DNA of 64,000 nt from Strigamia acuminata (taxonomy: Eukaryota; Arthropoda; Chilopoda; Geophilomorpha; Linotaeniidae): the NCBI GenBank assembly GCA_949358305.1, contig OX442314.1:60707369-60771368 (forward strand). The letters are read 5' to 3'. Of this stretch, positions 22,999 to 33,373 are shown in pieces. A program made the position numbers and the translations under genes. The notes beneath the pieces are model-generated. The model saw nothing but the letters and a program-made list of their open reading frames with translations. It had not been told where the DNA came from and made no database searches. The first letter of the stretch is position 1. Every line of letters starts with the position of its first letter.

Positions 22999-23456
22999 TG
23001 AAGAGCTGCAATGGCCTGTGCGCTGTCGAAATAACTGGAAACATCATTTTTGGCTGGGCGGATAAATCGGACACGCGTCCGCCATCTTTTATTACAAAAG
23101 GTAAAGTAAAACAACTCGGTTCGAGGCTAATTGCCCTCGATCTCAAACACAATGAAATGATAGAACGAATCATTGTTTCAACACATTGATTCGTTCTTTA
23201 CAGAATGACAAAATCAATAGATAAATCAAACAGAACAATGTAAACAATAACTGCTCCTTTGAGCAGACGGCAGATTGTGTGTCGTCACGTAAGAAGAGTC
23301 GATTGCGGTACAAAACCAGCATTGGATTAAAATTCAGAATCAATCGACTGCGATACAGGACATCAACATGACAACACACTGATTGCATCTATCCACAACA
23401 TGCAATCTGATAATACATGCGTACGAGGGGACAAACAGCAAAACGCCAACCCAACA
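22999..23456 (-). repeat. copia 5' LTR
   Basis: 458 bp, equal in length to the other LTR and followed on the + strand side by the GCACC target duplication. Confidence 0.9.
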
Positions 23457-23461
23457 GCACC

Positions 23462-23627
23462 TCCATTTTCATTTTTATGTAATAAATTTTGTGTTTGTTT
23501 TTCAATTGGCCCAAATGTTTCAGTGTTTGTTTGTATCATAATTTTACACTTTTGATTAAAATATCAGCTCTCTGCATGTGCCCAGTGCGGAGAAACTTTG
23601 ATAAAATAGGGTGCACCTATCTTTCGC
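23462..23627. mobile_element. displaced end of the palindromic element
   Basis: Reverse complement of about 15840-16005 (TCCATTTTCATTTTTATGTA to GGTGCACCTATCTTTCGCC). It continues the right arm that stops at 16667, confirming that the copia element inserted into this arm. Confidence 0.8.
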
Positions 23628-23629
23628 CA

Positions 23630-24466
23630 TAAATTAGTTGCACACTATTTATTCTTAATGTCGCACTATTTTTAATTGTTTTCCTCACTACTTTTTTCCG
23701 CACTATTTGTACTTAATTTTACACTAAATGTTCTTTATTTGTCACGTTTTATGAACTTTCAGGCGCTATTTTAGTAACGTTTCATGAACATTTAGGCACT
23801 TTTTAGTATATAAAGGCCTGGTTTACACTGTTAATTTTATAGCAGCAATGACTACATGTAATCTCTTCTCATCTTCGGAATCTGAAAGTGACGTTGATTG
23901 TACTGAACCTGCCTCCAAACGAAGGCGAAAGGAAGGATTAGAATGGAACAAGCTAACCACTTACTAGTATGCAAATTCTGGTGAAGCTTTACAAGCTTTG
24001 AAAAGTGAGAAGACATGGATAATGAGAAGGCGGTACCAAACGAGTATTGGTGAAAATTTTTTTTATGACTGACGCCATTCAAATGATTGCAGCGCAAAGA
24101 AATATCTTTTGTTGTTGCCAACTTCCGATAAATGCAAAATTTACTACACACCGACACGCACACGCACGAACCTCTCCCGATTTGGGGGATACCACAATTG
24201 TCGAAAGATAAAATACGTGAGTTATACCGAAAAGGTGTAACTAAACCCAAGACTATTCGTTCCAAACTTAGGGATTCAGGTTTGACAGAACCAACGGCAA
24301 AACCAAAAAAAATTAGTGTGTCGTTAAGTAATCTGTAGTGTGAAATTGGAAAAAATAGTGCGGAGAAAAGTAGTGCGAACGAAAATCACTTTTAGTGAAA
24401 AACAAATAATAAATAGTGTGCCAATAAATACAACCCCCTATCTTTTTGGTGCGGACTGTATCTGGT
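23630..24466 (+). mobile_element. DNA transposon relic with MULE-type transposase fragment
   Basis: GTTGCACACTATTTATTCTT at 23637 is mirrored by AATAAATAGTGTGCC near 24410, and the far end CTATCTTTTTGGTGCGGACT next to TA mirrors the start of the palindromic element at 15836. The region inside carries pieces of a transposase (23848-24338). The simplest reading is one family of TA-flanked elements, of which the palindromic element is a rearranged non-autonomous form. Confidence 0.55.
23848..24338 (+). pseudogene. MULE-like transposase N-terminus with WRKY/FLYWCH-type zinc finger
   Basis: ATG at 23848 opens MTTCNLFSSSESESDV and a basic KRRRK patch, then LEWNKLTTY before a TAG. The frame continues with ALKSEKTWIMRRRYQTSIGE, then an FFYD segment followed by a stop where a zinc-binding Cys would be, a downstream CSAKKYLLLLP and an H-T-H pair. 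After a frame change, 24132-24338 reads LSKDKIRELYRKGVTKPKTI and RDSGLTEPT. This order (WRKY/FLYWCH-like zinc finger, then a helical region) is typical of the N-terminus of MULE-type transposases in invertebrates. The catalytic domain is absent. Confidence 0.6.
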
Positions 24467-24468
24467 TG

Positions 24469-25213
24469 AGTCAAAAGTCTGGAAACACCTTTTTTTCTTG
24501 AAAATGACCGAAGATATATCAATTCTATTGATGTAGGCATATAGGAAGTCGATGGTGGGCTATCCAGTGGTCACCTTAAATTTGACCTGGAAGATCATCT
24601 TCAGGGTCATTCACTTCTTAACTTTTAAACCGTTTAAGATACAGCAAAATTTCCAATTACAAAGTTGTAGAACACCATCGAATTAGTTCTTTGCAACTTA
24701 TCTCAGCCATCTTAAGTTAAATGTTTTCTTTTAAGAAAAAGCAAAACAAATCAGCAAATTGAGATTTTTTATCTTATGAAAATAAAATAATTTAAACATT
24801 ACAAAAATATGGTGGTTTTTCTTGTTTACTTGCATAATAATAAAAATTTGAATTTATTGAACAAATTCAGTACTCTTGGAGTAGAAATTTAAGTTTTGCC
24901 ACAATGGCTGGCTTTACTTCAGCTGATTTGTTTCATTTCAAAATGAAAACATTTAACTCAAGATGGCTGAGATAAGTTGCATAGTACTAATTCAATGGTG
25001 TTCTACAACTTTGTAATTGGAAATTTTGCTTTATCTGAAACGGTTTAAAAGTTAAAAAGTAAATGACCTCAAAGATGACCTTCCGGGTCACATTTAAGGT
25101 CACCACTGGATAGCCCACCATCGACTTCCTATATGCCTACATCAATAGAATTGATATATCTTCTGTCATTTTCATGAAAAAAAGGTGTTTGCAGACTTTT
25201 AACTCACCCTGTA
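24469..25213. mobile_element. palindromic (foldback) element
   Basis: Arms of roughly 300 bp are reverse complements: GTTGAGTCAAAAGTCTGGAA at 24473 pairs with CAGACTTTTAACTCACCCTG at 25193, and the blocks GATATATCAATTCTATTGAT, CATATAGGAAGTCGATGGTG, CAAAGTTGTAGAACACCAT and CTTATCTCAGCCATCTTAAG are mirrored in order. The centre is near 24810. No coding capacity. A related but single arm may lie near 31080-31360 (it ends in a similar ACACCCTGTA). Confidence 0.8.
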
Positions 25214-25425
25214 TAGCCATACTGTATTCTGGGATGCAAGTAACAAGCATCCTTAGTTAGCAAAAAATGCATGACGCATGATTGCGGTCATCCAATCAGC
25301 ACACAAAATTACGAATCAAAAGGAAATAACACACGAATATGTGTCCATGTAATCGTTGGTTCATGGTACAGTGTATAGGGTACATTGCAAATCTTGATTA
25401 TTTTTTTTTACGTATTTAATTATAG

Positions 25426-26112
25426 TTTATATTTCTGAATACATCATCTAATCCATGCATTTTGGAAAAGGATTTTATCAAATGTCAGCAGAAATGCCTC
25501 CAAGAGTTTTACAGTCAACAACCTTGCCGGTGACGGATTACTTTACAGGAATAACCATTTAAAATAAATTTGAAAACGAACACAATACTAATATAATAAA
25601 ATATTATTGTTTATTCAGATTACCATTTATGAATGGAAAGACGGGCGACACTTGCAATACTTCTATTGGTACACTTAAGCTGTACGAAAGCATTTGTAAT
25701 AAACTATCAAAAATAAATTCAGAATTAAAGTGCTCGTGCAACCGAATGTGCACTCAAATAGAAGAGCAGATAAAATTCTACACATCTACTACATCAGATG
25801 CCCTGTTGACAGACCGTGAAAACGAAGCAGCATCAACTGTTATTGAAGTCATCAAAGAAAGATTTGCTTATGGATTTGTCAATCTACTTATTGACGCAGC
25901 CGGAAACATTGGCCTTTACCTCGGGATGTCGATACTTTCAGTTTTGGATTTGATCACATTAATTATAAATTATCAAAAACGTAATGCAACATCACGGAAC
26001 AATAGTAGAATTCACTCCAAAGTATGGCATTATCTGCAAAAGACTAAAGGCCATTTCTCATCTCTACTGAAAGAAAACGAGCCAATTCCTTGCAGCGATA
26101 TTCAAAACTTAT
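25426..26112 (+). CDS. DEG/ENaC channel, last two exons (end of the gene begun at 14633)
   Basis: Exon 25426-25529 follows an ATTATAG acceptor, starts in phase 0 and carries the cysteine pattern DFIKCQQKCLQEFY before a GTGACG donor in phase 2. The next exon starts at 25619 (after TTTATTCAG) in matching phase and gives RLPFMN, CNTS, the KCSCNRMC cysteine motif, and TM2 with the pore signature GLYLGMSILSVLDL, whose G-x-S is the ion-selectivity filter. The exon does not end with a stop after the cytoplasmic tail: the frame stays open for ~45 codons and leads directly into the N-terminus of another channel copy. The two exons match the family closely, so this part is the better-supported end of the gene. 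Confidence 0.85.
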
Positions 26113-27457
26113 TGAAAAAAGGCTGTTTATCTCGGCTGCACCTCTCTGTTTCTGGTAATGATCTATTTCAAATTGAGGACTTATATGGCATATCCAATAC
26201 GGGTAAACATTGCAGTAGCGGATGAAACAAATATAATCTTTCCAAACATAATAGCTTGTGTAATGACGAATATGAGAACCATTAAATTAGAGAAGATGTA
26301 CGCTGATGAAAATAATCTGAGTCAAAGTGATTGCCCCATTCACATGTTGAGCCTACTAGATCTAAAAGGAAAAAACCTCACAATAGATAAACTATGGGAG
26401 CAATCTTCTTCTTCAATAGCTGTAATCCCTTTTGACTTCGTAAGTAGAATTATGCAACTTACCAGATAGTCATCTTATAAATGTTACTATTTGGCAGGTA
26501 CGGTTTTCAGTCGATAAAATAAATACCCCAAGAGGAATATGTACACGTTACTTAATTGGTGTGTCTTTAAATTCATGTTGCAGTAAATGATTGCCAAAAT
26601 TACTTATTATCCACCTTCCCATCAAGTGGCACAGTATTGGACACAAACTTGTTATTATAATCGACATGTCAATACAAATCATTTATTGTATCGAGAATTG
26701 TAGACAAAATGCTTTCAACATTTTTCAATCATACAATTTCACTCAGTTTCCTTTGACTTCTTTTGTTTTTAATATTATTTTACATTATCATATTTTGCAG
26801 ACTATAAGACGCACTTTGAAAAGTCAACCAAAAGTTAGTTGTATCTAATGGTCCAAAGTGCGTCTTATAATTCAAACTTATGGCAGATATGAGGAATCCC
26901 AAGAAATTAATTCATGCATTCCCACGAAAATAATTCAACCAATTATAAAAATTAAAATAAAAAATTACATTTTAAATATTTTATTTTAAAATTTTAAATC
27001 TTTGTGTCCTATGCATCTTATCATTCCAAAAGTTTTTTTCTCTAAGAATTGACTGTTACATTTAGGGTACATCTTATGGTCTAACTAATGCATTTTATCA
27101 TCCGCAAAATATACAAAATGCCAATTAACTAATTGAATGATGGATGGATTTTACTGAAAAAGAGTGAATAACAATTTAATCACAACTTTTCTTTTTGTCT
27201 AGATGAAACTCAGTACAACGGCCACACCACAAGGCTTCTGAAAATCTACATGGCTCCTAGATTGAAGTTATGTGACCAATACTATGAGGTAAAAAAAGCA
27301 CATCAATCAGACATTTAATTTCGTATGTTAATTGATGTCACGTATCACAAAGTTTTTCATAACAACAAGAGAAGACCAAGATTTGGATTTGTCTTCAAAT
27401 GGATTATTACCATTCGGAGGTGGCGTCTTAATAACTGTTGGGTATCGCATGATAAAG
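26113..27457 (+). pseudogene. second DEG/ENaC copy, N-terminal to middle exons
   Basis: From 26116 the frame one base over reads TM1 (AVYLGCTSLFLVMIYFKL), YPIRVNIAVADE and the FP position (IIFPNII), and this exon ends at 26439 (GTAAGT, phase 0). Exon 26498-26558 gives RGICTRY, the G-x-C-Y-T box, and ends in phase 1. A third exon begins at 26584 (NDCQNYLL), then 27203-27288 and 27353-27457 follow, the last with SSNGLLPFGGGVLITVGYRM, matching the extracellular region. Phases of the first two introns equal those of the copy at 14633. TM1 has no start codon of its own: it joins the previous gene's last exon through a frame change at a run of six A (26113-26118). The damaged last exon at 33520 suggests that the copy is dead. 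Confidence 0.7.
26790..27112. mobile_element. MITE-like element with TATTTTGC ends
   Basis: Starts TATTTTGCAGACTATAAGAC and ends with ATTTTATCATCCGCAAAATA, an imperfect inverted repeat flanked by AT-rich bases. Near the left end, GTGCGTCTTATA is the inverse of TATAAGACGCAC. It lies in an intron of the second DEG/ENaC copy. The family is not certain. Confidence 0.5.
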
Positions 27458-27653
27458 GTGAGAAAACTTGAACACGTCATACTTTAGTCGAACACATCAA
27501 TTAGTTCCAAACTCAAAAAGCCATTTACCCAACTGCTTTTATACAATGTTCCAAGCGAGTAGTTTTTATGAGTCAAAAAGGGTAGCAAAGCAAACTTTTG
27601 TTTTTGAACATTGAAATAGAGAAAACCATGAGGATACATGTCAGGAGACTAGG

Positions 27654-28508
27654 TCCTCAACTTACGAAGGAGTATGGTTCCGAGAACTTGTTCAATGGCA
27701 AAAAACTGTTCACCGTAATTAAAGAATATGTTATTAATTTTATTTTTTTAATCATCATTTAATAAGGGTTTAAATTACACAACATAGACAACAATAACTT
27801 GGCCTATTAGCTACAAATTGGTAGTTCATACCGCTTAACACTAGAACGGCCAGACCGGTCATTATGACCGGTAGAGCTGTTTAAAACAGCTGCAGCAATA
27901 AACCCAATGGGTTTACGATGCTGTAAATTTGTGACTTTAGCTGATTTATGATACTTTATATCATAAATCATCGAAAGGTGCTTTTTTCTTAAGAAATAAT
28001 CAAAAAAAAGTAAATTGACCTAGATCGGCCGAAACCGGTCAAAATGAACGGTTGAAATCACCTGAACAATACGTGAACAATACGTGCACCAAATGTGCAA
28101 AATACTTTCACAATACGGGCACAATACGTGCATACAACGTTTTGGCATCAAATTGATTCAGTAACACGCGAAATATGCGAAGAAAATACCAAAACAAAAA
28201 TTGATGGTTTTTATAAAATCTGATAAAATCAAAAACGGAAATTTAATTTTATCAGGTTTTATAATAACCATCAATTTTTGTTTTGGTATTTTCTTTGCAT
28301 ATTTTGCGTGTTACTAAATCAATTTGATGCCAAAACGTTGTATTCACGTATTGTGCACGTATTGTGAAAGTATTTTGCACATTTGGTGCACGTATTGTTC
28401 ACGTTATTGCAACCGGTCATTTTGACCGGTTTTGGCCGTTCTAGGTAGGCGGAAATTCCGGCCGTTCTAGTGTTAAAGTCCGTAACTTGGATGTTCGTAA
28501 GTTGAGGA
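27654..28508. repeat. outer inverted ends around the piggyBac MITE
   Basis: GTCCTCAACTTACGA near 27654 is mirrored by TCGTAAGTTGAGGAC near 28494. This suggests an older TIR element into which the MITE at 27839 was inserted, but the resemblance stops after about 15 bp. Confidence 0.35.
27839..28472. mobile_element. piggyBac-type MITE with TTAA target sites
   Basis: The element starts CACTAGAACGGCC and ends GGCCGTTCTAGTG, flanked on both sides by TTAA (27835-27838 and 28473-28476), the target site of piggyBac elements. The inside is a second large palindrome: 28071-28235 is mirrored by 28240-28402 (GCACCAAATGTGCAAAATAC and its complement). ACCGGTCA motifs occur near both ends. No transposase is encoded. 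Confidence 0.8.
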
Positions 28509-30055
28509 CATTCTGTAAACGTCATTAGGGGATTTCAATAATTAAGGCAATTTTAAAATTTTGGACTTGTCACATGATATCAGTTCCGCCAATCATGTGC
28601 ATTATTGCAAAAATACAAAAGAGAAAAAAAAACAATCATAAAATCAAAGGTAGTTTTGTGATTTTTGACAAAATAGTGACAGCCAAGCTCAATCTAAGTG
28701 GTCATCATAAATTATGACACAATTAGTTGCAAAAACAATCTCATGATTTTGCAATTTTGTAATTATTTAAATAGTTACATGACTTCCTGTCCGCCATATT
28801 GGGTTTTAGTTAGACCCAACCAATTCATAAAGGTAGAATAAAATAACGAGTTTAATTTATGTGATGAAACTAATTTATTTTAAGTAAAATGTATTTTAAT
28901 ACTCCCAGAGTACACCAGAATCATTTCTTGAGTTTTCTAGCTGCAAATTGATAATAATAATACAAGTTGGCCACTTACAAGTTAGATAGAGTTTGGCTTC
29001 CTCCATTTTGTTTTGAGTTTCACAAGCCTCAAAATCCCTTATTATCAAAATTGCAAAAACTACCTTTTAGATGTTTTTGGGATTTTGTGTTTTCACTCTC
29101 TTCTACTTTAGTGAATGTGAATGTGATTCCTAGAACAGATATCGTGTGTCAATAACCAAAAATTACAAAATTGTCCAAATCACACAATCACAAAATTGAC
29201 TGGGTTAATTAAATGTAATCCCCTTTTTGGAAGCATCAATAAATACTGAGTTTTGATTAATGCAAAATCACAAAATTGAAAAATTACACATATAATTAAA
29301 CCCTTAATGAAACCCCCTACTCTCAAGTCTAAAGTGTGAAACTGACATTTTACAAAGAGTTCACATTCCCTTTAATGCATTATTTTTATTTTCAGATTTT
29401 CTGTAATATTTATATTTCAGATTTGTTTTCATTTGACTTAATTATATTGTGTTCAGCATTATCAACGCTTATTTTATATCTTATTAATAAATTAAATGCG
29501 TTAGATTTTATTTGTCATTTTGGTTTGGCTTCAGCTCTCCTACTTTCGAATATAGTTGAAGCAATTAAAAGATTAGTGTTTGCTCAAATCAGAGCACCTA
29601 TATACTGTTACGTGGATTCTGGCCCTTTTGACCGAGTTTCACGTGACTGGGTTTTATTATGAATGAGAGGAAAGAATCGAGATTTTATTTATGCTTTCAA
29701 ATTAAAACAAAGTATTTATTAAGCCGGACAAAAAAAGTTTGTTTGACCTTCTTTGAATTCAGGTATACAATCATTTATTACAGTTATGGAATATTATCTG
29801 GATAAATTGTCATTTCACATTCATTAAACATTACAACTTTTATTAATTGATTTATGAAAACATCCATGTGTTAATCTAAATAAAGTGGGATTAATAATTC
29901 AGTTTATAATCAGTCAGCCGTGCCCAGTATCGGGCGACATCAGACTCTCTAGAGGCCTGTCTTAGATTGGGCTCGCTAGTTTGTAGGAAATCTCCTATAA
30001 CCCCCGTGGTCGAATTGATCGGTCTTATCACATGGCGGTGACGGTTTCCAATCGT
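28509..30055. other. AT-rich intronic or intergenic sequence
   Basis: Contains a loose inverted repeat (AAAGGTAGTTTTGTG near 28646 and CAAAAACTACCTTTT near 29054). The 108-codon open frame at 29336-29662 is hydrophobic and AT-driven and not supported as a gene. Confidence 0.35.
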
Positions 30056-30070
30056 CAGCGCCATCTGTTA
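30056..30070 (-). promoter_or_regulatory. CTCF-type motif candidate
   Basis: TAACAGATGGCGCTG on the minus strand, the fourth occurrence of the AGATGGCGCT core in the window. Confidence 0.4.
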
Positions 30071-31028
30071 CCGAAATTTAGCAACATTTAACGAATTATA
30101 GACTGATTTACTCGTTAAAGATCGCCCGCCAATCGGGACGGTCTGTACGCGTGACAATACACCTCTTTTTTGATATAATAAAACTTTTTTTGTGTTCGGA
30201 CCGATGGCACGTGGGTAGGGGAGGGCCACGAGACACTAGACACAACACACGATGAAAAAAACCTCCGAAATACACAAGAGACACAATGGTTTAGTTTGTT
30301 TACTTAATTGATGTCTAGGGATATGATTTCGGAGTACCACAGCATATTTCCCAATGTGATGGCTCTTAACAGCCACCCCAGATCAGACCATGTGTCAGGG
30401 AGGCCATTGGGGCTCATGACACGTGTGGTCAGAGTTTCGTGTTTGCCACGCCGCCGCAACATTCAAGGAAAACGTTGGACGAACATGGTCTTCCATGGAC
30501 GCTCAGGTCCTGGCTAAGCTTGTAATCGGATCGGATTGGATGCGGATTTTGGTCAATCTGCATCCGATCCGAAAATAGTGCGGATCGTAAAATGGGGATC
30601 CGATCTGATGCGCTTAACCGGATAGGCCTATCCGCATCTGATCCGATCTGCAATCAATCCGCGGATTAATTGCACATAATTTTTTTTTCGTAAAAAAACA
30701 ATAAGAAATAACTCCCTGCTTGAACGTTTAAATTCCCCATTCAAATCAACTTAAAATCGAGAAAAAAAAAAAAACGTACCGGCGCACGCAGCGACGAATA
30801 AATGATCAAAAACACAAGCCTTTTTCTCGTTCACCCGTCACCACCACACTCCTTGGGTGTAAAGTGACAGAGAAACAGGTCACCCTCGCAATCTCAGGAG
30901 CCGAAAAGATGTACAGGGGTGTGGTGGGGACGTGCGAACAAGAAAAAGGCAGATGTTTAGTCTCCCGATTTAGTTTTAAGGCTTTTAGACTTCTAAACCT
31001 GATGTTTAGAAAGTTTAATGAAACGGTC
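30071..31028. other. no gene recognised; short inverted repeat at 30532
   Basis: Near 30532 the sequence GGATCGGATTGGATGCGGAT is mirrored by ATCTGCATCCGATCC a few bases later, and the GGATC/GATCC theme continues to about 30665. No coding or RNA feature recognised otherwise. Confidence 0.35.
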
Positions 31029-31057
31029 ATGTCTGTCTGTCTGTCTGTCCGTCCGTA
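31029..31057. repeat. TGTC microsatellite
   Basis: TGTCTGTCTGTCTGTCTGTC followed by CGTCCGT. Confidence 0.85.
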
Positions 31058-31860
31058 GACTAACATTTCAAACCTTTTTTTCTCAAAACTTTTCAGAAAG
31101 AGATAATTTTTTTAAGAACAGTTCGAGACTAATTAGATGGTGCTTTACAACTTTGCAATTGACATTTTTTGCGTAGCATTGTTGGTTTAAAAGTTACGAG
31201 TTGCAAAACAGTGATGCAACAATGTCACATGAATTTAACATGTTTCATTGAATTCGTCACATGTCATTTACTTAAATTCATAATCAAAGGTTTTTTTGAA
31301 TTAACATGATTATGAAATTATTCACCTGGTAGGTGTTCGGCGGGACACCCTGTACAACAAAGTCTGCTCAGTTTAGGTTAAACTGAACACATGAAACGAG
31401 TTAGATTGTTGCAATTATTATTTCTAGGATCTTTTTTTTAAACAATTGCAATGTATTTAGGTTACAATTTAAACAATTTCGCCCATCGGAGCAATAATCA
31501 CTTAATCATATTTTTGTTGGGCAATAATTGAGTGATTACAATTGAGTGATTACAATTGAGTGATTACAATTATTGCAATAATCAACTAATCACAATAATC
31601 GCTCATTTAATGAAACCCCTTGATGTTTCTTTCTTATATTTAAATGCAACGGTCTCTCACATTGTAAAAAACAGTTACAACACAGAGGATTCTTTGCTGT
31701 GTGTTAAAACACTTTTTTTTATTTTGAGAAAAAAGGTCAAGTGTAGCACTACACTTGGTGATTAGTCTATACTAACTTTACTCTGTAACCCAAAGTAATT
31801 TACATGACATCAAAACTTTGTTCACCAACATGAATGCCTGCATGAAGACAATAATAGTTT
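31058..31860. other. no gene; short 14-bp tandem repeat near 31530
   Basis: ATTGAGTGATTACA is repeated three times at about 31529-31571. The stretch from 31080 to 31360 resembles one arm of the palindromic element at 24469 (GATGGTGCTTTACAACTTTG, TTAAAAGTTACGAG, and an ACACCCTGTA end). Confidence 0.4.
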
Positions 31861-31930
31861 GTAGTGGTGGCCCAGTGGTTAAGGCAATGTACTAGCAATC
31901 TTTCCATACAGGTTCAAATTCTTTTGCCTG
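31861..31930 (+). ncRNA. tRNA-Ser-derived pseudogene or SINE head
   Basis: GTAGTGGTGGCCCAGTGGTT AAGGC is a near-perfect serine-tRNA 5' half (box A), followed by an anticodon arm with loop CTAGCAA and a box B, GGTTCAAATTC. The variable arm is shortened and the acceptor stem cannot close (GTAGTGG against TTTTGCCTG), so it is not a working tRNA. The anticodon position reads AGC rather than a serine anticodon. Box A and box B spacing would still allow pol III initiation, which is typical of SINE heads. Confidence 0.6.
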
Positions 31931-32608
31931 TGAAAATTTTTACTTTTATTTTTGTTTTCAGAAAATTTTAATTTAATTAATTTTAATTTTTCAACAAATA
32001 TAAAATTACAAACATTAAAATGACTGCTTGTAAGATTGATTGATTGAATCCTGGTCACTGTGTAATTACAACAAAAATATAAACTGACAAATATTTTTTT
32101 TAATTTATTCATAGTTTGACCGCATAAATACACCAATAAGAAAATGTATGCCATCAAACGATTTCTATCAGTGCAAAAAGCTATGATATGTTACCACAAA
32201 AAACTGAATGAAAAAATAACATGCCAGTATGTTTGTATTGGCATACAGTATATGCACCCAGTCATTAAAATATGAAAGTTCCTAAACCATACATTAGAAA
32301 AAATATTTATTCACTTCTTTCACACAAATTCTAGTTAAGCTTATTGTTTCGGCAACAAATTATTCAATCCCCATCTTTGACTCATTTTATCCCCAAGAAG
32401 GACTTAAAGTTTCCCAACTAAAAATATTGTTCTCCCCTAATATTTATTCTCTGAATAAAGTGTTTTACTTCACAACATTTTCTCCCAATTATTGCCAAAA
32501 TACCCCAATTCTTATTTTTAGTTTTATTGTGAACACAATGCTCACTTAGCATTCAATGGGCGTCCTCAATGTTGTTTCTGACCGATGGGTACAGTTTTTG
32601 CCTCTGGT

Positions 32609-32848
32609 TAATACAATCATATCTTGCAAGTGTACATCTTTGCAAACACGGGGCATATGCAAGTTCCAGTCATCATTTTCAATCTTGTCATGCCACAAAT
32701 GATTTCTTGAATAGTTATGACTTGGACATACAATGCCTGACCAAAAATCATTTGTGGCATATCAAGATTGAAAATAATGACTGAACCATGAAACACGCAA
32801 ATGGTCAGTGTTTGCAAAGATGTATGTATGCAAGATATTGTTGTCGTA
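32609..32848. repeat. palindromic element, ~110 bp arms
   Basis: ATCTTGCAAGTGTACATCTT, GTCATCATTTTCAATCTTGT and ATGCCACAAATGATTT are mirrored in reverse order (AAATCATTTGTGGCAT, AAGATTGAAAATAATGAC, AAGATGTATGTATGCAAGAT). The centre lies near 32730. No coding potential. Confidence 0.75.
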
Positions 32849-32946
32849 CCACCGATCAGAAAAATCATCGAAAGCTATGAAAGCATTGTTTACAATAAAA
32901 ATAAAAATAAAAATTGGAGTACATTTGGCAATATTGGGGTAAATAG

Positions 32947-33066
32947 TGTGACTGGATATGGTCTTACCCAGTGCAGTATGGGGATTTACCACAGTGGGAC
33001 GAATGCATACATCACGTAATAACGAGACATGAACTCAGATTGGTGGGTTTTGGCCTCTAATCGGTG
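32947..33066. repeat. proximal fragment of the TGTGAC LTR family
   Basis: TGTGACTGGATATGGTCTTA and the next ~100 bases match the start of the solo LTR at 8717. The match ends just before the hAT MITE at 33075. Confidence 0.6.
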
Positions 33067-33074
33067 TTTTAGAC

Positions 33075-33373
33075 CAGCGTTTCCCAAACTGGTGGGGCGC
33101 AAGCTGATTTTAAGTGGGGCGCCACGGCACAATTGTAAAAATTTAACTAACTTGTAGACATGTCACCCCCCCTAGAATAGTGCACTAAAATTATCTTTTG
33201 AAAACTAATTTAAAATTTTATGTAAAATTTTATGCAAAATTTCTGTTTTTCTTACTTTTTTCTTTTTAGTAGTTCATTTTTCAAATATTTAATGCACTGG
33301 TAAATGAAATGGAGCGCGGAAGATCTCCTTGTTAAAAAGTGGGTCGTGATGCTAAAAAGTTTAGGAACCCCTG
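33075..33373. mobile_element. hAT-type MITE with perfect 8-bp target duplication
   Basis: 299 bp. Ends CAGCGTTTCCCAAACT and AGTTTAGGAACCCCTG are imperfect inverted repeats of the hAT type. TTTTAGAC flanks both sides (33067-33074 and 33374-33381), the 8-bp duplication typical of hAT transposition. A truncated relative lies at 5217. Confidence 0.85.

Larger units (their letters stand above)
16668..23456 (-). mobile_element. Ty1/copia LTR retrotransposon, full length, young but defective
   Basis: Two 458-bp LTRs (16668-17125 and 22999-23456) differ at only about three positions. GCACC flanks both ends (16663-16667 and 23457-23461), a clean 5-bp target duplication. On the minus strand the order is 5' LTR, primer-binding site, ~1 kb leader, Gag, protease, integrase, reverse transcriptase, RNase H, polypurine tract, 3' LTR, the copia order. 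The frame is broken by several stops and a frameshift, and the polymerase active site is altered. It inserted into the right arm of a palindromic element inside an intron of the DEG/ENaC gene, in antisense to that gene. Confidence 0.9.

Noticed and set aside
29336-29662. 108-codon hydrophobic frame on the plus strand
   Set aside because: AT-driven composition, no homology or motif recognised, no splice context matching the channel exons.
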